From the NCBI RefSeq assembly GCF_900215465.1, contig NZ_OBEH01000007.1:106844-170843 (forward strand): a stretch of 64,000 nucleotides of DNA. The letters are read 5' to 3'. Made by a program: the position numbers and the translations under genes. Within the stretch, counting starts at the first letter, position 1. Each line of letters starts with the position of its first letter. Origin of the DNA: Flagellimonas pacifica (GTDB lineage Bacteria; Bacteroidota; Bacteroidia; Flavobacteriales; Flavobacteriaceae). Positions 6,825 through 14,629 of this stretch are shown here, in pieces. The notes under the pieces are model-generated. The model made no database searches, had not been told where the DNA came from, and saw only the letters and a program-made list of their open reading frames with translations.

Positions 6825-9635
6825 TTAGAGCTTAAGGATGTAGTCCACCAAATTGTCATCATGGGACAAATTCATCTTTTTACGCAATCTGTACCTTTTA
6901 ATTTCAACACTTCGAGGTGAGATATTGAACATTGGGGCAATTTCCTTAGAAGATAAATTCAAACGGAGATAGGCACACAATCTTATATCATTTGGGGATA
7001 AATTGGGGTGCGACTTTTTTAGCTTTTTCAAGAATTTTCTATCAGCATTATCAAAGGCTTCTTTGAACAATTCCCAATCATCATTTTGTTTTAAGCTTTT
7101 GTCAATAACATTGATAATTGGTTTTACAACATCTCTGTCCTCAACACTTGCCATAAGTTGTTCTTTGACTTTTGACAATAATTCATTCTTTTTGATAATG
7201 CTCATGGTTGAAGCTGCCAACTCATTGCTCTTGCTTCTAAAATCTTCTTTGAGTTGATCGTTCTTAATTTTAATAATCTCCTTTTCGTTTTGGGCTTTTG
7301 CCAACTCCATTTCACGCTTGTTACGCTCTATAAGTTTCTGTTGACGCTTATGATAATGGCGTCTATATGCAATATGGATGATAAACGACCCCAAGATTGC
7401 AGTCAAAATATATAAGACCAACATTAAATTAGTTAGATACCATGGACGGGCTATCACAAAGGAATACGTAGCAAAATTGTTAGATATTTTGCTCCCTATC
7501 CGTGCCCTAACATTAAAACTATATTTGCCTGCGGGTAAATTTTCAAAAGACACCGATGATTCTCCAGTCCAATCGCTCCAATTGGGATAAATACCTTCTA
7601 ATCTGTATTGATATTGCGGTTTAAGGTATTTATTATAATTAGGTACATAATATGAAAATTTCAGACTATTTTCCTTGTTACGAAAACTGCCATCTATATT
7701 GGGATTAAGCAGGCTTTTTTGGGTAGAACTCTTATTCTTTCCTGCTTTTCTGACCGCTCCCATATTAACCCAAAACTCTCTCTCCTCAAAATCATTTATG
7801 GCTATTGTAAAATAGCCCGATCGAGCACCAAATAGATACCTCCCATCTTCATCTAAAGCTGTGGCACTTTCATAACCTATTATACCATTTCGCATATTTT
7901 CAGTCAGTGGCACTTGTTTTATGCTAGGCGTACTTGCCAACCCTCCTTCCGATACAAAACCAATACTGGAGTTTGAAAACGCCCATAGATAACCATCATT
8001 TCTGTCCACTACCATCTTTCCGGAAACATATTCATTCTGGGTATAGAGCTTGCTCAAGACAGTATCCTTCACAAATCCATTTTTGCTCCAATCGTATTTA
8101 AATACTCCTTTTTTATAAGCATACAACAGATCTCCCTTGTATTTCACAATTCCAGAATTGGAGCCTTTTATCAAAGTATCAATTTCTGTTTTGTTTACCT
8201 TGGAAAAATCTTTTGTTACCTCTAACTTAAAAACTCCCTTATATTCATGGTTGACAAAGATGTTGTCATCAAAGACTTCAAAATATCTAGCTGAATGATC
8301 AAATCCTTCAATCTTATTTCTTAAACGCCATGTACCATTCAAATTTTCCAGCACATGCAACCCATCATAATTTCCTTGTATTAGAAGGTCCGCTCTGTTT
8401 TCTATACTACCGGTCTTCCAAGTCCCTTGCACATCTGAAATCTTTTTTGCCGTATCCCCTTCTATTATATATGTTCCTGTATGATGTCCACAAAAGAGTT
8501 TTCCATCAATAACATCTAAAGACCAAACCTGCCCATGGGTATTTTCAATAAACTCAAAATCTGATTGGCTATCAATTTCTTTATAAAAAAGCCCTTGATT
8601 GGTGCCCAAATATAAATTGCCATCTTCAATTGCAGAAGCATAAACACTCCCTACCAATCCTTTACTATCTGGATATATACGAAATGGTGAATTACTGTTT
8701 ACATAACTTATGCCTACATCTAATCCCGACCATATATTCTGGTCAACATCTTCATATAAGGATAGTACGGTGTTATTCTGAAGTCCCTTAACTTGGTCAA
8801 TGTGATCTTGGACAGTTCCATCACGACCCATTAGTATTAAACCATGTGAGATTGTTCCTAAAGCAAACCCCCCGTTTTTAAGCTGTATGCCACTGTACAA
8901 ACTCCTTTCTGATAAAAGTTGATCCACTCCAGTTTCCCATTTTTCAAAAGAATCATCTTTTAGCTCATAAAAACCATTGTACTTGGTAAGAACAAGTACA
9001 CCTCCTTCTTTTTGAAAAATATTGATTATCTCATCGTGTTTTAAAAAGTCTGAATTATAGACCAAAACGGCCTTCCCATTCTCAATTCTAAAAATTCCTT
9101 GCCCTATTTTTTGAAAATATATGGTGTGGTCAACCTTGAATATCTTAGGCAAAAAAGTATTGGAATCAATAACGTTTACTGAATCATCTTCAAGGTCATA
9201 TATATAAATTCGGCTATGGGATTGGAATACAATCCATTTCTCCAATTTTAAAATACCCCAAAATTCTTCGTCTTTTAATAGATCCTTCTTCAAGGAATGT
9301 GACAAACTTGTATACTTGAGCATTCCCAAATCATCTTTCTCCCAATAACCAAATTCCATGTAACATCCCGTATAAATCCTATCATCCACGACCTTTACAG
9401 ATCTTATTATAGATTCATTGGGAGAGGAATATAGTCTCCATCTTTCTCCATTAAATTCTAATAGTCCACCATTATTGGCAACATAAACAATCTTATTAGA
9501 GGCTTGCGATATAGCCCAATTTTGACTTTCTGAAACATAATCTGTTGGAGAGAAATTTTGAATGGGGTGAGACGCTTGGGAACAAACGGAGTCAATTAGA
9601 AAAATAGATAGTAATAAAAAAAGAAAGAATCTCAA
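6825..9635 (-). CDS. membrane-anchored propeller/triple-tyrosine transcriptional regulator with LuxR-type HTH
   Basis: A 936-residue SusR-like regulator without a kinase. In order: signal peptide (1-20), periplasmic beta-propeller repeats (about 25-640, with repeat ends such as GGLLEFNGERW and NQGLFYKE), a Y_Y_Y domain (about 655-728, LPAGKYSFNVRA), one membrane helix (733-757), a Lys/Glu-rich coiled coil (about 760-830), and a C-terminal GerE/LuxR-type HTH (about 879-930, LSSKEIAPMFNISPRSVEIKR). It probably senses glucan oligosaccharides in the periplasm and activates the operon at 6465-1. No ATG is available before the upstream in-frame stop; the start is TTG at 9635, with AGGAG immediately before it. 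That AGGAG lies inside an inverted repeat (9638-9677), which may control expression. Confidence 0.88.
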   Translation of the reverse strand: MRFFLFLLLSIFLIDSVCSQASHPIQNFSPTDYVSESQNWAISQASNKIVYVANNGGLLEFNGERWRLYSSPNESIIRSVKVVDDRIYTGCYMEFGYWEKDDLGMLKYTSLSHSLKKDLLKDEEFWGILKLEKWIVFQSHSRIYIYDLEDDSVNVIDSNTFLPKIFKVDHTIYFQKIGQGIFRIENGKAVLVYNSDFLKHDEIINIFQKEGGVLVLTKYNGFYELKDDSFEKWETGVDQLLSERSLYSGIQLKNGGFALGTISHGLILMGRDGTVQDHIDQVKGLQNNTVLSLYEDVDQNIWSGLDVGISYVNSNSPFRIYPDSKGLVGSVYASAIEDGNLYLGTNQGLFYKEIDSQSDFEFIENTHGQVWSLDVIDGKLFCGHHTGTYIIEGDTAKKISDVQGTWKTGSIENRADLLIQGNYDGLHVLENLNGTWRLRNKIEGFDHSARYFEVFDDNIFVNHEYKGVFKLEVTKDFSKVNKTEIDTLIKGSNSGIVKYKGDLLYAYKKGVFKYDWSKNGFVKDTVLSKLYTQNEYVSGKMVVDRNDGYLWAFSNSSIGFVSEGGLASTPSIKQVPLTENMRNGIIGYESATALDEDGRYLFGARSGYFTIAINDFEEREFWVNMGAVRKAGKNKSSTQKSLLNPNIDGSFRNKENSLKFSYYVPNYNKYLKPQYQYRLEGIYPNWSDWTGESSVSFENLPAGKYSFNVRARIGSKISNNFATYSFVIARPWYLTNLMLVLYILTAILGSFIIHIAYRRHYHKRQQKLIERNKREMELAKAQNEKEIIKIKNDQLKEDFRSKSNELAASTMSIIKKNELLSKVKEQLMASVEDRDVVKPIINVIDKSLKQNDDWELFKEAFDNADRKFLKKLKKSHPNLSPNDIRLCAYLRLNLSSKEIAPMFNISPRSVEIKRYRLRKKMNLSHDDNLVDYILKL

Positions 9636-9637
9636 AC

Positions 9638-9677
9638 TCCTATATTTTGAAAATAATCCAGCTTTTTAAATATAGGA
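9638..9677. promoter_or_regulatory. 10-bp perfect inverted repeat covering the ribosome-binding site of the PUL regulator
   Basis: TCCTATATTT (9638-9647) and AAATATAGGA (9668-9677) are exact inverted copies 20 bp apart. On the minus strand the downstream arm contains the AGGAG just before the TTG start at 9635. It could fold in RNA and hide the ribosome-binding site, or be a DNA operator with half-sites about three helical turns apart. Confidence 0.5.
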
Positions 9678-9691
9678 AAAGAATTCAAGTA

Positions 9692-9967
9692 TTAAATAAT
9701 TTCAGCACTTAATCCTGCCTGCAATAATTTAGAACATCTAGGTTTTAGGTAAGAGTATTCACCGGTTTTAACTGTGCATTTACCATTATAATGAACAATC
9801 AGTGAACATTGTTCGGCTTGTTCTGGGGTATGGTCACAAACATCCATTAGGGTTTCAATAACGTGATCAAATGTATTTACATCATCATTGAAGAGGACAA
9901 TTTCATTCTGTTTTACTGTCTCTTCTTCTAAAAGTAGTTCTTCTGATACTTTTTCCTTAGTACCCAT
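9692..9967 (-). CDS. clpS: ATP-dependent Clp protease adaptor ClpS
   Basis: 91 residues, the usual ClpS length. After a variable charged N-terminus (1-22) comes the conserved core: LFNDDVNTFDHVI at about 25-37, which includes the N-degron pocket Asn-Asp residues, then CDHTPEQAEQC and HYNGKCTVKTGEY. ClpS binds the N-domain of ClpA or ClpC and delivers proteins with destabilising N-terminal residues. It lies 20 bp after prmA in the same direction, a pairing common in flavobacteria. The start is the ATG at 9967, and no other start is needed. Confidence 0.96.
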   Translation of the reverse strand: MGTKEKVSEELLLEEETVKQNEIVLFNDDVNTFDHVIETLMDVCDHTPEQAEQCSLIVHYNGKCTVKTGEYSYLKPRCSKLLQAGLSAEII

Positions 9968-9987
9968 GATTCACGAATTAATCAATT

Positions 9988-10815
9988 CTAATTTACATAT
10001 TTTGCTGAAACCCAATTGTTCTTTTCCAGTTTTTTTGCAAACTTTAACCCACTATCTTCACATTTTAAGGAAATAATATTCAAATCTTGAGTATAAAAGC
10101 CACTTAAAAAGAGTGCTCCGCCTTTATTCAGGCATTTGGAGTAAACAGGGATATCCTCTAACAAGATGTTTCTGTTGATATTAGCTAGGATAATATCGTA
10201 TTTCTTATCCACCAGCAAGCTACTATCTCCTTGACTGACTTCAATGTTATTGCAATTATTTCTTTCTACGTTTTCCTCAGAATTTAAGAAGCACCATTCG
10301 TCAATATCTATAGCTTCTAGCTTTTTTGCTCCTCTCATTTCAGCCAAAATGGCCAAAACTCCGGTACCGCATCCCATATCCAATACCGATTTGTCATCGA
10401 AATCTTCGTTCAGAATATGTTCCAGCATCATGTGAGTAGTTTCGTGATGTCCAGTGCCAAAACTCATTTTGGGCTCTATTATAATGTCATATTCCACATC
10501 TTTCGGGTCGTGAAAAGGGGCTCGGACCATGCATTGATCATCAACGGTAATGGGGTGGAAGTTTTTCTCCCACTCCGCATTCCAATTTTGTTGCTTAATT
10601 TCTTTGTTAGACCAAGAAATATCAAAATCAGGGTTTTGTACAATTTGAAGGTTATTTAAAATGGTTTCCTCCCATTCGGATTTAAGGACATAGGCCAAGA
10701 ATCCGGAATCATGTTCCACAAAACTTTCAAAACCCGCCTCCCCCAACTCCGCAATCAAAATATCGGTTGCAGGTTGTAAAGGTGTAATCTTAAAATTATA
10801 TTCAATGTAAGTCAC
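9988..10815 (-). CDS. prmA: ribosomal protein L11 methyltransferase
   Basis: A class I SAM-dependent methyltransferase that trimethylates ribosomal protein L11. Numbered from the GTG start it has 275 residues: an N-terminal substrate-recognition domain (about 1-90, YIEYNFKITPLQPATDIL), the PrmA motif FGTGHHETT (119-127), and SAM motif I DMGCGTG (146-152). An ATG at 10860 would add 15 residues and overlap the end of tpiA by 32 bp. The GTG at 10815 lies 13 bp after the tpiA stop and begins where homologous N-termini normally start, so I prefer it. It is followed by clpS. Confidence 0.92.
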   Translation of the reverse strand: MTYIEYNFKITPLQPATDILIAELGEAGFESFVEHDSGFLAYVLKSEWEETILNNLQIVQNPDFDISWSNKEIKQQNWNAEWEKNFHPITVDDQCMVRAPFHDPKDVEYDIIIEPKMSFGTGHHETTHMMLEHILNEDFDDKSVLDMGCGTGVLAILAEMRGAKKLEAIDIDEWCFLNSEENVERNNCNNIEVSQGDSSLLVDKKYDIILANINRNILLEDIPVYSKCLNKGGALFLSGFYTQDLNIISLKCEDSGLKFAKKLEKNNWVSAKYVN

Positions 10816-10828
10816 GCTTTGCCCAGAA

Positions 10829-11578
10829 TTAAATTGCCTTGATGATAGCAATAAAATCATCGGCTTTCAAAGAAGCTCCGCCAATAAGACCACCATCTAC
10901 ATCTGGTTTTGAGAAAATATCCGAAGCATTGGCCGGTTTTACACTTCCTCCGTATAAAATAGAAACACTTTCTGCAACAGATTCATTATAAGCCTCTGCA
11001 ATCGTTTTTCTGATAAAGGAGTGCATTTCCTGAGCTTGTTCGGGGCTTGCAGTTTCACCGGTTCCAATGGCCCATACTGGCTCGTACGCCAATACAATAC
11101 TTTTCCAAGCCCTTGCATCCAAATTAAAAAGGGCGTTTTTCAATTGGCTTTCCACAACAGAAAAATGGTTTTCAGACTTTCGATCTTCCAATTCTTCTCC
11201 AAAGCAGAAAATAATCGTCATTTCCTTTTCTAAAGCTGTTTTTACCTTTTTGGCCAATAAGTCATCCGTTTCTCCAAAAAGGGAGCGTCGCTCAGAGTGT
11301 CCAAGAATCACAGTATCCACATGAATATTCAACAACATATCCGCTGAAATTTCACCTGTGTAGGCACCATTTTCAGCAAAGTGCATGTTTTGAGCAGCCA
11401 CTTTTATTGTTGATGATTGTAAACTTCTTTGAGATTGGGCCAAGTTAATAAAGGTTGGTGCCACAATAACCTCAGCATGGGTATCTGGAAGTTTGGCCGA
11501 AAGCTCAGACAACAAAGCTTCTGTTTCTTCAAGATTCTTGTTCATTTTCCAGTTTCCTGCTACTATTTGGGTTCTCAT
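10829..11578 (-). CDS. tpiA: triosephosphate isomerase
   Basis: 249 residues, full length. It interconverts dihydroxyacetone phosphate and glyceraldehyde 3-phosphate in glycolysis and gluconeogenesis. All catalytic residues are present: Lys11 in AGNWKMN, His94 in GHSERR and Glu166 in YEPVWAIGTG, with the phosphate-binding GGSVKPANA loop near the C-terminus. It sits between the DoxX-like gene and prmA on the minus strand, with gaps of 26 and 13 bp, in one apparent operon. Confidence 0.98.
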   Translation of the reverse strand: MRTQIVAGNWKMNKNLEETEALLSELSAKLPDTHAEVIVAPTFINLAQSQRSLQSSTIKVAAQNMHFAENGAYTGEISADMLLNIHVDTVILGHSERRSLFGETDDLLAKKVKTALEKEMTIIFCFGEELEDRKSENHFSVVESQLKNALFNLDARAWKSIVLAYEPVWAIGTGETASPEQAQEMHSFIRKTIAEAYNESVAESVSILYGGSVKPANASDIFSKPDVDGGLIGGASLKADDFIAIIKAI

Positions 11579-11604
11579 GATATTGGTTTCTTAGTTATTT
11601 ATGT

Positions 11605-12699
11605 TTAAAATTTTAGTTTATCAAGGTCATTATAATGGACTTTCTGTTGAATTGTACCTCGTTCCAGAACCAAAATGGCCGGATTAGACCGTACTATGGT
11701 CTTTAGGGTAGTTTCATCAGTAAAATAAAAATCGAAGTCCAAACCGTATTCTTTTTTAATCTTGTTGGCCCAATCATTGCTTGAGGCGGACATCCCCACA
11801 ATAGCATATCCCTTTTCCTTAGCTTTTAAAGTTACCAAAGCAACGTCAGCAAAGGCTTCATAATTACTCTTTGCTAAATCATAGGCGATGACCATCACCA
11901 TTTTATCCTCTTCCAAAATTAAGGAGGCCATATCTTCACCATTTTGTTCAATGGTGAAATCGTGGATAGGAGGTTCGTAACCCTTTTGAATTTCTGTGGT
12001 TTCCACCCCAATAAATTCCCCATCAACTTTCGGATATTCTCCATTGGTGATCACAATTTTTTCCTCCCCGTTCACTTTAAATTGCCATGCATATTCGTAT
12101 AAAGGCTTTGGAGCATTTTCTGGTACGCTCATCCCTTCTTGAATATTGGCTCCAATCTTATAAGGTCTAAAATCTACTGAAGGCAGGTGATTGAGTACAT
12201 GGTTGGCAAACAAAGCACAGGCCACCAATGAAACTCCAGCCAAGATCCAATTGGTCTTAGCATTGAACAAGGGTGTAATGTATTTTCTGCCGAAGAATAA
12301 AATCAAAATGAAAACCAGCAATATAATATCCTTGGTGAAGGATTCCCAGGGTGTAAGTTTTACGGCATCGCCAAAACAGCCACAATCTGTTACTTTGTTA
12401 AAATATGCTGAATAAAACGTTAGGAAAGTAAAAAAGACAATCATCAACAAGAGGCTCCAAATCGTAAACTTTGGCTTAAACCCTATTAGCAACAGTACTC
12501 CTAGAATTACCTCAACAATGACCACAAAAATGGAAATTGACAAAGCCAAAGGCATTAAAAATGGAAGATCCAGCACCCCTTGGCTAAAATATTCTTCCAG
12601 TTTGAAGGAGAATCCAACTGGGTCGTTCAACTTTATGAGTCCACTTATTATAAATAAGACCCCGACAAAAATCCTAGAAATCCATACCAAATATTTCAT
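11605..12699 (-). CDS. BT_3928-like DoxX/MauE family membrane protein with thioredoxin-like C-terminus
   Basis: 364 residues. The N-terminal half has about four to five membrane helices with the DoxX/MauE layout (GVLFIISGLIKLNDP, a helix pair at about 45-90) and a Cys-Gly-Cys in TDCGCFGDAV after helix 3. A further helix near 155-170 leads into a periplasmic region of about 190 residues that resembles a thioredoxin/AhpC fold but lacks a CxxC pair. The family is linked to quinone and thiol redox chemistry; the exact reaction is not known to me. The gene lies just upstream of tpiA, as in other Bacteroidota. Confidence 0.82.
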   Translation of the reverse strand: MKYLVWISRIFVGVLFIISGLIKLNDPVGFSFKLEEYFSQGVLDLPFLMPLALSISIFVVIVEVILGVLLLIGFKPKFTIWSLLLMIVFFTFLTFYSAYFNKVTDCGCFGDAVKLTPWESFTKDIILLVFILILFFGRKYITPLFNAKTNWILAGVSLVACALFANHVLNHLPSVDFRPYKIGANIQEGMSVPENAPKPLYEYAWQFKVNGEEKIVITNGEYPKVDGEFIGVETTEIQKGYEPPIHDFTIEQNGEDMASLILEEDKMVMVIAYDLAKSNYEAFADVALVTLKAKEKGYAIVGMSASSNDWANKIKKEYGLDFDFYFTDETTLKTIVRSNPAILVLERGTIQQKVHYNDLDKLKF

Positions 12700-12722
12700 A
12701 TTTCATAAAAAATTCCAACAAG

Positions 12723-12741
12723 CAAATTCCAAATACCAATC
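12723..12741. repeat. left inverted-repeat flank of the four-helix-bundle gene
   Basis: CAAATTCCAAATACCAATC. Read on the other strand it aligns with GATTTGGGATTTGGATTTT at 13091-13109, sharing GATT and, apart from one mismatch, a GGxATTTGGA core. The two copies bracket the gene at 12740-13084 almost exactly. Confidence 0.45.
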
Positions 12742-13084
12742 ATTTAACCTTGTTCAAAATAGAGGATAATATTTTTCTAAGCTCCTCTGATTCTTGGATC
12801 AAACCATCAAATTCGTTTGCGTTAGAGTTGTTTTCTTTTAACAAGCGTAACCAATATTTAGATTCTTTTGCTTCTTTTCGAGCAATTTTTAATCGAAAAG
12901 CAAAGTCTTTCTCGCCCAATTTTTCGTTAGCTTCAATATAATTTGCACCGACAGAACCGGATGACCTGACCAATTGTTTTCCATCTTCAATATTAGCAAT
13001 CGAGGCTTTGAGAGACTTCACCAAAACTCTACAATTACATGCAAATTTAAATGTCCTTTCTTCTAAATCATAAATCTTTGACAT
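12740..13084 (-). CDS. four-helix bundle protein (23S rRNA intervening-sequence family)
   Basis: 114 residues of the TIGR02436/S23 family. It has the expected alternation of four amphipathic helices and the characteristic segments LVRSSGSVGANYIEANE (about 39-55) and KARKEAKESKYWLRLL-like helix 3 (here IARKEAKESKYW). The family was first found inside rRNA intervening sequences and its biochemical role is not settled. The gene sits alone between two genes of an otherwise continuous operon (DUF1599 and the DoxX-like gene), and similar AT-rich inverted repeats lie at both ends. That suggests insertion as a unit. Confidence 0.9.
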   Translation of the reverse strand: MSKIYDLEERTFKFACNCRVLVKSLKASIANIEDGKQLVRSSGSVGANYIEANEKLGEKDFAFRLKIARKEAKESKYWLRLLKENNSNANEFDGLIQESEELRKILSSILNKVK

Positions 13085-13090
13085 TTTTAA

Positions 13091-13109
13091 GATTTGGGAT
13101 TTGGATTTT
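13091..13109. repeat. right inverted-repeat flank of the four-helix-bundle gene
   Basis: GATTTGGGATTTGGATTTT, the imperfect inverted partner of 12723-12741. It fills the short gap between the four-helix-bundle start codon and the stop of the DUF1599 gene. Confidence 0.45.
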
Positions 13110-13110
13110 T

Positions 13111-13656
13111 TTATTTGAGACTTTCACTCATGTGAATCAGTGCAAAAACCGCATAATTAACCATATCCTGGTAATTGGCGTCAATGCCTTCACTTACCAA
13201 AGTAGCACCTTGGTTATCTTCTATCTGTTTTACTCTTAGTAATTTTTGCAATATCAAATCGGTCAATGAGCTAACCCGCATATCACGCCACGCTTCACCA
13301 TAATCATGATTCTTATTTTCCATCAGCTCTTTGGTTATGGCTACTTCCTTATCATACAGAGCAACAGCTTCTTCTGCGGAAAGATCAGGTTGTTCCACAA
13401 CTCCTTTTTTCAATTGAATCAGTGCCATTATGGAATAGTTGATGATTCCGATAAACTCAGAACGCTCTCCTTCATCCACTTTGCGTACTTCATTTTCCTG
13501 CAAACTTCTAATGCGTTGGGCCTTGATAAATATTTGATCAGTCAACGACGGAAGCCGAAGTATCCTCCAGGCCGTGCCGTAGTCTTTGGCTTTCTTTAAA
13601 AATAGTTCCCGGCAGGTATTGATCACTGCATCATATTGTTGGGAGGTGTGCTGCAT
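13111..13656 (-). CDS. DUF1599 domain-containing protein
   Basis: 181 residues made of two tandem copies of the DUF1599 motif: KDYGTAWRILRLPSLTDQI (about 23-41) and HDYGEAWRDMRVSSLTDLI (about 116-134). Each copy is followed by a Lys/Arg-rich helix and a segment ending in NYxxxALI. The function is unknown; the all-helical, nucleotide-hydrolase-like look is suggestive only. It is divergent from folP (95-bp gap) and heads the minus-strand run towards tpiA, a conserved flavobacterial arrangement. Confidence 0.88.
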   Translation of the reverse strand: MQHTSQQYDAVINTCRELFLKKAKDYGTAWRILRLPSLTDQIFIKAQRIRSLQENEVRKVDEGERSEFIGIINYSIMALIQLKKGVVEQPDLSAEEAVALYDKEVAITKELMENKNHDYGEAWRDMRVSSLTDLILQKLLRVKQIEDNQGATLVSEGIDANYQDMVNYAVFALIHMSESLK

Positions 13657-13692
13657 GTATTCTGGCTAATTTGCGTAAATTTCGTCCAAACT

Positions 13693-13713
13693 AAGGTGCT
13701 ATAAAAACACCTT
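13693..13713. promoter_or_regulatory. perfect hairpin/palindrome in the DUF1599-folP divergent gap
   Basis: AAGGTG and CACCTT arms with a 9-base AT-rich loop. It is not followed by a T-run in either direction, so it is not a terminator. It lies next to the candidate -7 box at 13716-13723 and so would fall in the DUF1599 leader. Confidence 0.35.
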
Positions 13714-13715
13714 GC

Positions 13716-13723
13716 CAAAGATA
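13716..13723 (-). promoter_or_regulatory. candidate -7 promoter box for the DUF1599 operon
   Basis: TATCTTTG on the minus strand matches the Bacteroidota TAnnTTTG consensus and lies 60 bp upstream of the DUF1599 ATG. No clear TTG is present at the -33 position. Confidence 0.4.
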
Positions 13724-13751
13724 ATCAAACCCAACAAAGCAGCTATTTCTT

Positions 13752-14585
13752 ATGACCATAAACTGCAAAGGAGACCTTATTGACCTCAGTGAACCTAAAA
13801 TAATGGGTATTTTGAACCTTACTCCGGATTCTTTTTATGATGGAGGAAAGTACAAGGATGAGTCCATTATTTTGAGACAGGTTGAGCAGATGCTTGCGGA
13901 TGGAGCCACTTTTATTGATATGGGCGCCTACAGTTCAAGGCCAGGAGCTGAACATGTTTCAGAAGATCAAGAGTTACAGCGAATGCTTCCCATATTGGAG
14001 TTGATTCTCGACAACTTCCCTGAAACTTTGATTTCCATAGATACCTTTAGAAGCAAGGTAGCTTCGGAAAGTTTGCAAAGGGGAGCGGCACTGATCAATG
14101 ATATTTCTGCCGGGAATCTGGATTCAAATATGTTTGCCACCATTGCCCAATACCAAGTACCCTATATTATGATGCACTTGAAAGGTACTCCGCAATCCAT
14201 GCAGAAAAAGGCCGTTTACGATGATCTGATCAAAGATCTTCGATATTATTTCTCAGAAAAGATGAGTGAAACCACAGCACATAAAATCAATGATGTAATT
14301 ATAGATCCTGGCTTTGGTTTTGCAAAGACCACGGAACAGAATTACACCTTGCTGAACCATCTGGACCTTTTCAGAACTTTTAAAGTTCCGTTGCTGATTG
14401 GTTTAAGTCGAAAATCCATGATCTACAAGGTGCTAAAATCATCCCCAAAAGAAGCTTTGAATGGTTCAACGGCACTCCATACCATAACATTGTTGAAGGG
14501 CGCCAATATTTTAAGGGTTCACGACGTTAAAGAAGCAAAGGAGTGTGTAATGCTCGTAGAAGCATTAAAAGCCAACGCACTCTAA
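13752..14585 (+). CDS. folP: dihydropteroate synthase
   Basis: 277 residues, a complete folP TIM barrel. It condenses p-aminobenzoate with the pterin pyrophosphate to give dihydropteroate in folate synthesis. The family signature MGILNLTPDSFYDGG is at residues 18-32, followed by FIDMGAYSSRPGA, LISIDTFRSKVA and the DPGFGFAK loop. It is separated by 44 bp from cdaA on the same strand, a pairing that is conserved in flavobacteria and other bacteria. Confidence 0.97.
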   Translation: MTINCKGDLIDLSEPKIMGILNLTPDSFYDGGKYKDESIILRQVEQMLADGATFIDMGAYSSRPGAEHVSEDQELQRMLPILELILDNFPETLISIDTFRSKVASESLQRGAALINDISAGNLDSNMFATIAQYQVPYIMMHLKGTPQSMQKKAVYDDLIKDLRYYFSEKMSETTAHKINDVIIDPGFGFAKTTEQNYTLLNHLDLFRTFKVPLLIGLSRKSMIYKVLKSSPKEALNGSTALHTITLLKGANILRVHDVKEAKECVMLVEALKANAL

Positions 14586-14598
14586 TTTTTGGTTAGGC

Positions 14599-14606
14599 TA
14601 TTTTTG
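14599..14606 (+). promoter_or_regulatory. candidate -7 promoter box for cdaA
   Basis: TATTTTTG, an exact TAnnTTTG match 24 bp upstream of the cdaA TTG start. No convincing -33 element is seen, so cdaA could also be read through from folP. Confidence 0.4.
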
Positions 14607-14629
14607 CTAATTTTACAAAAACACCGCGG

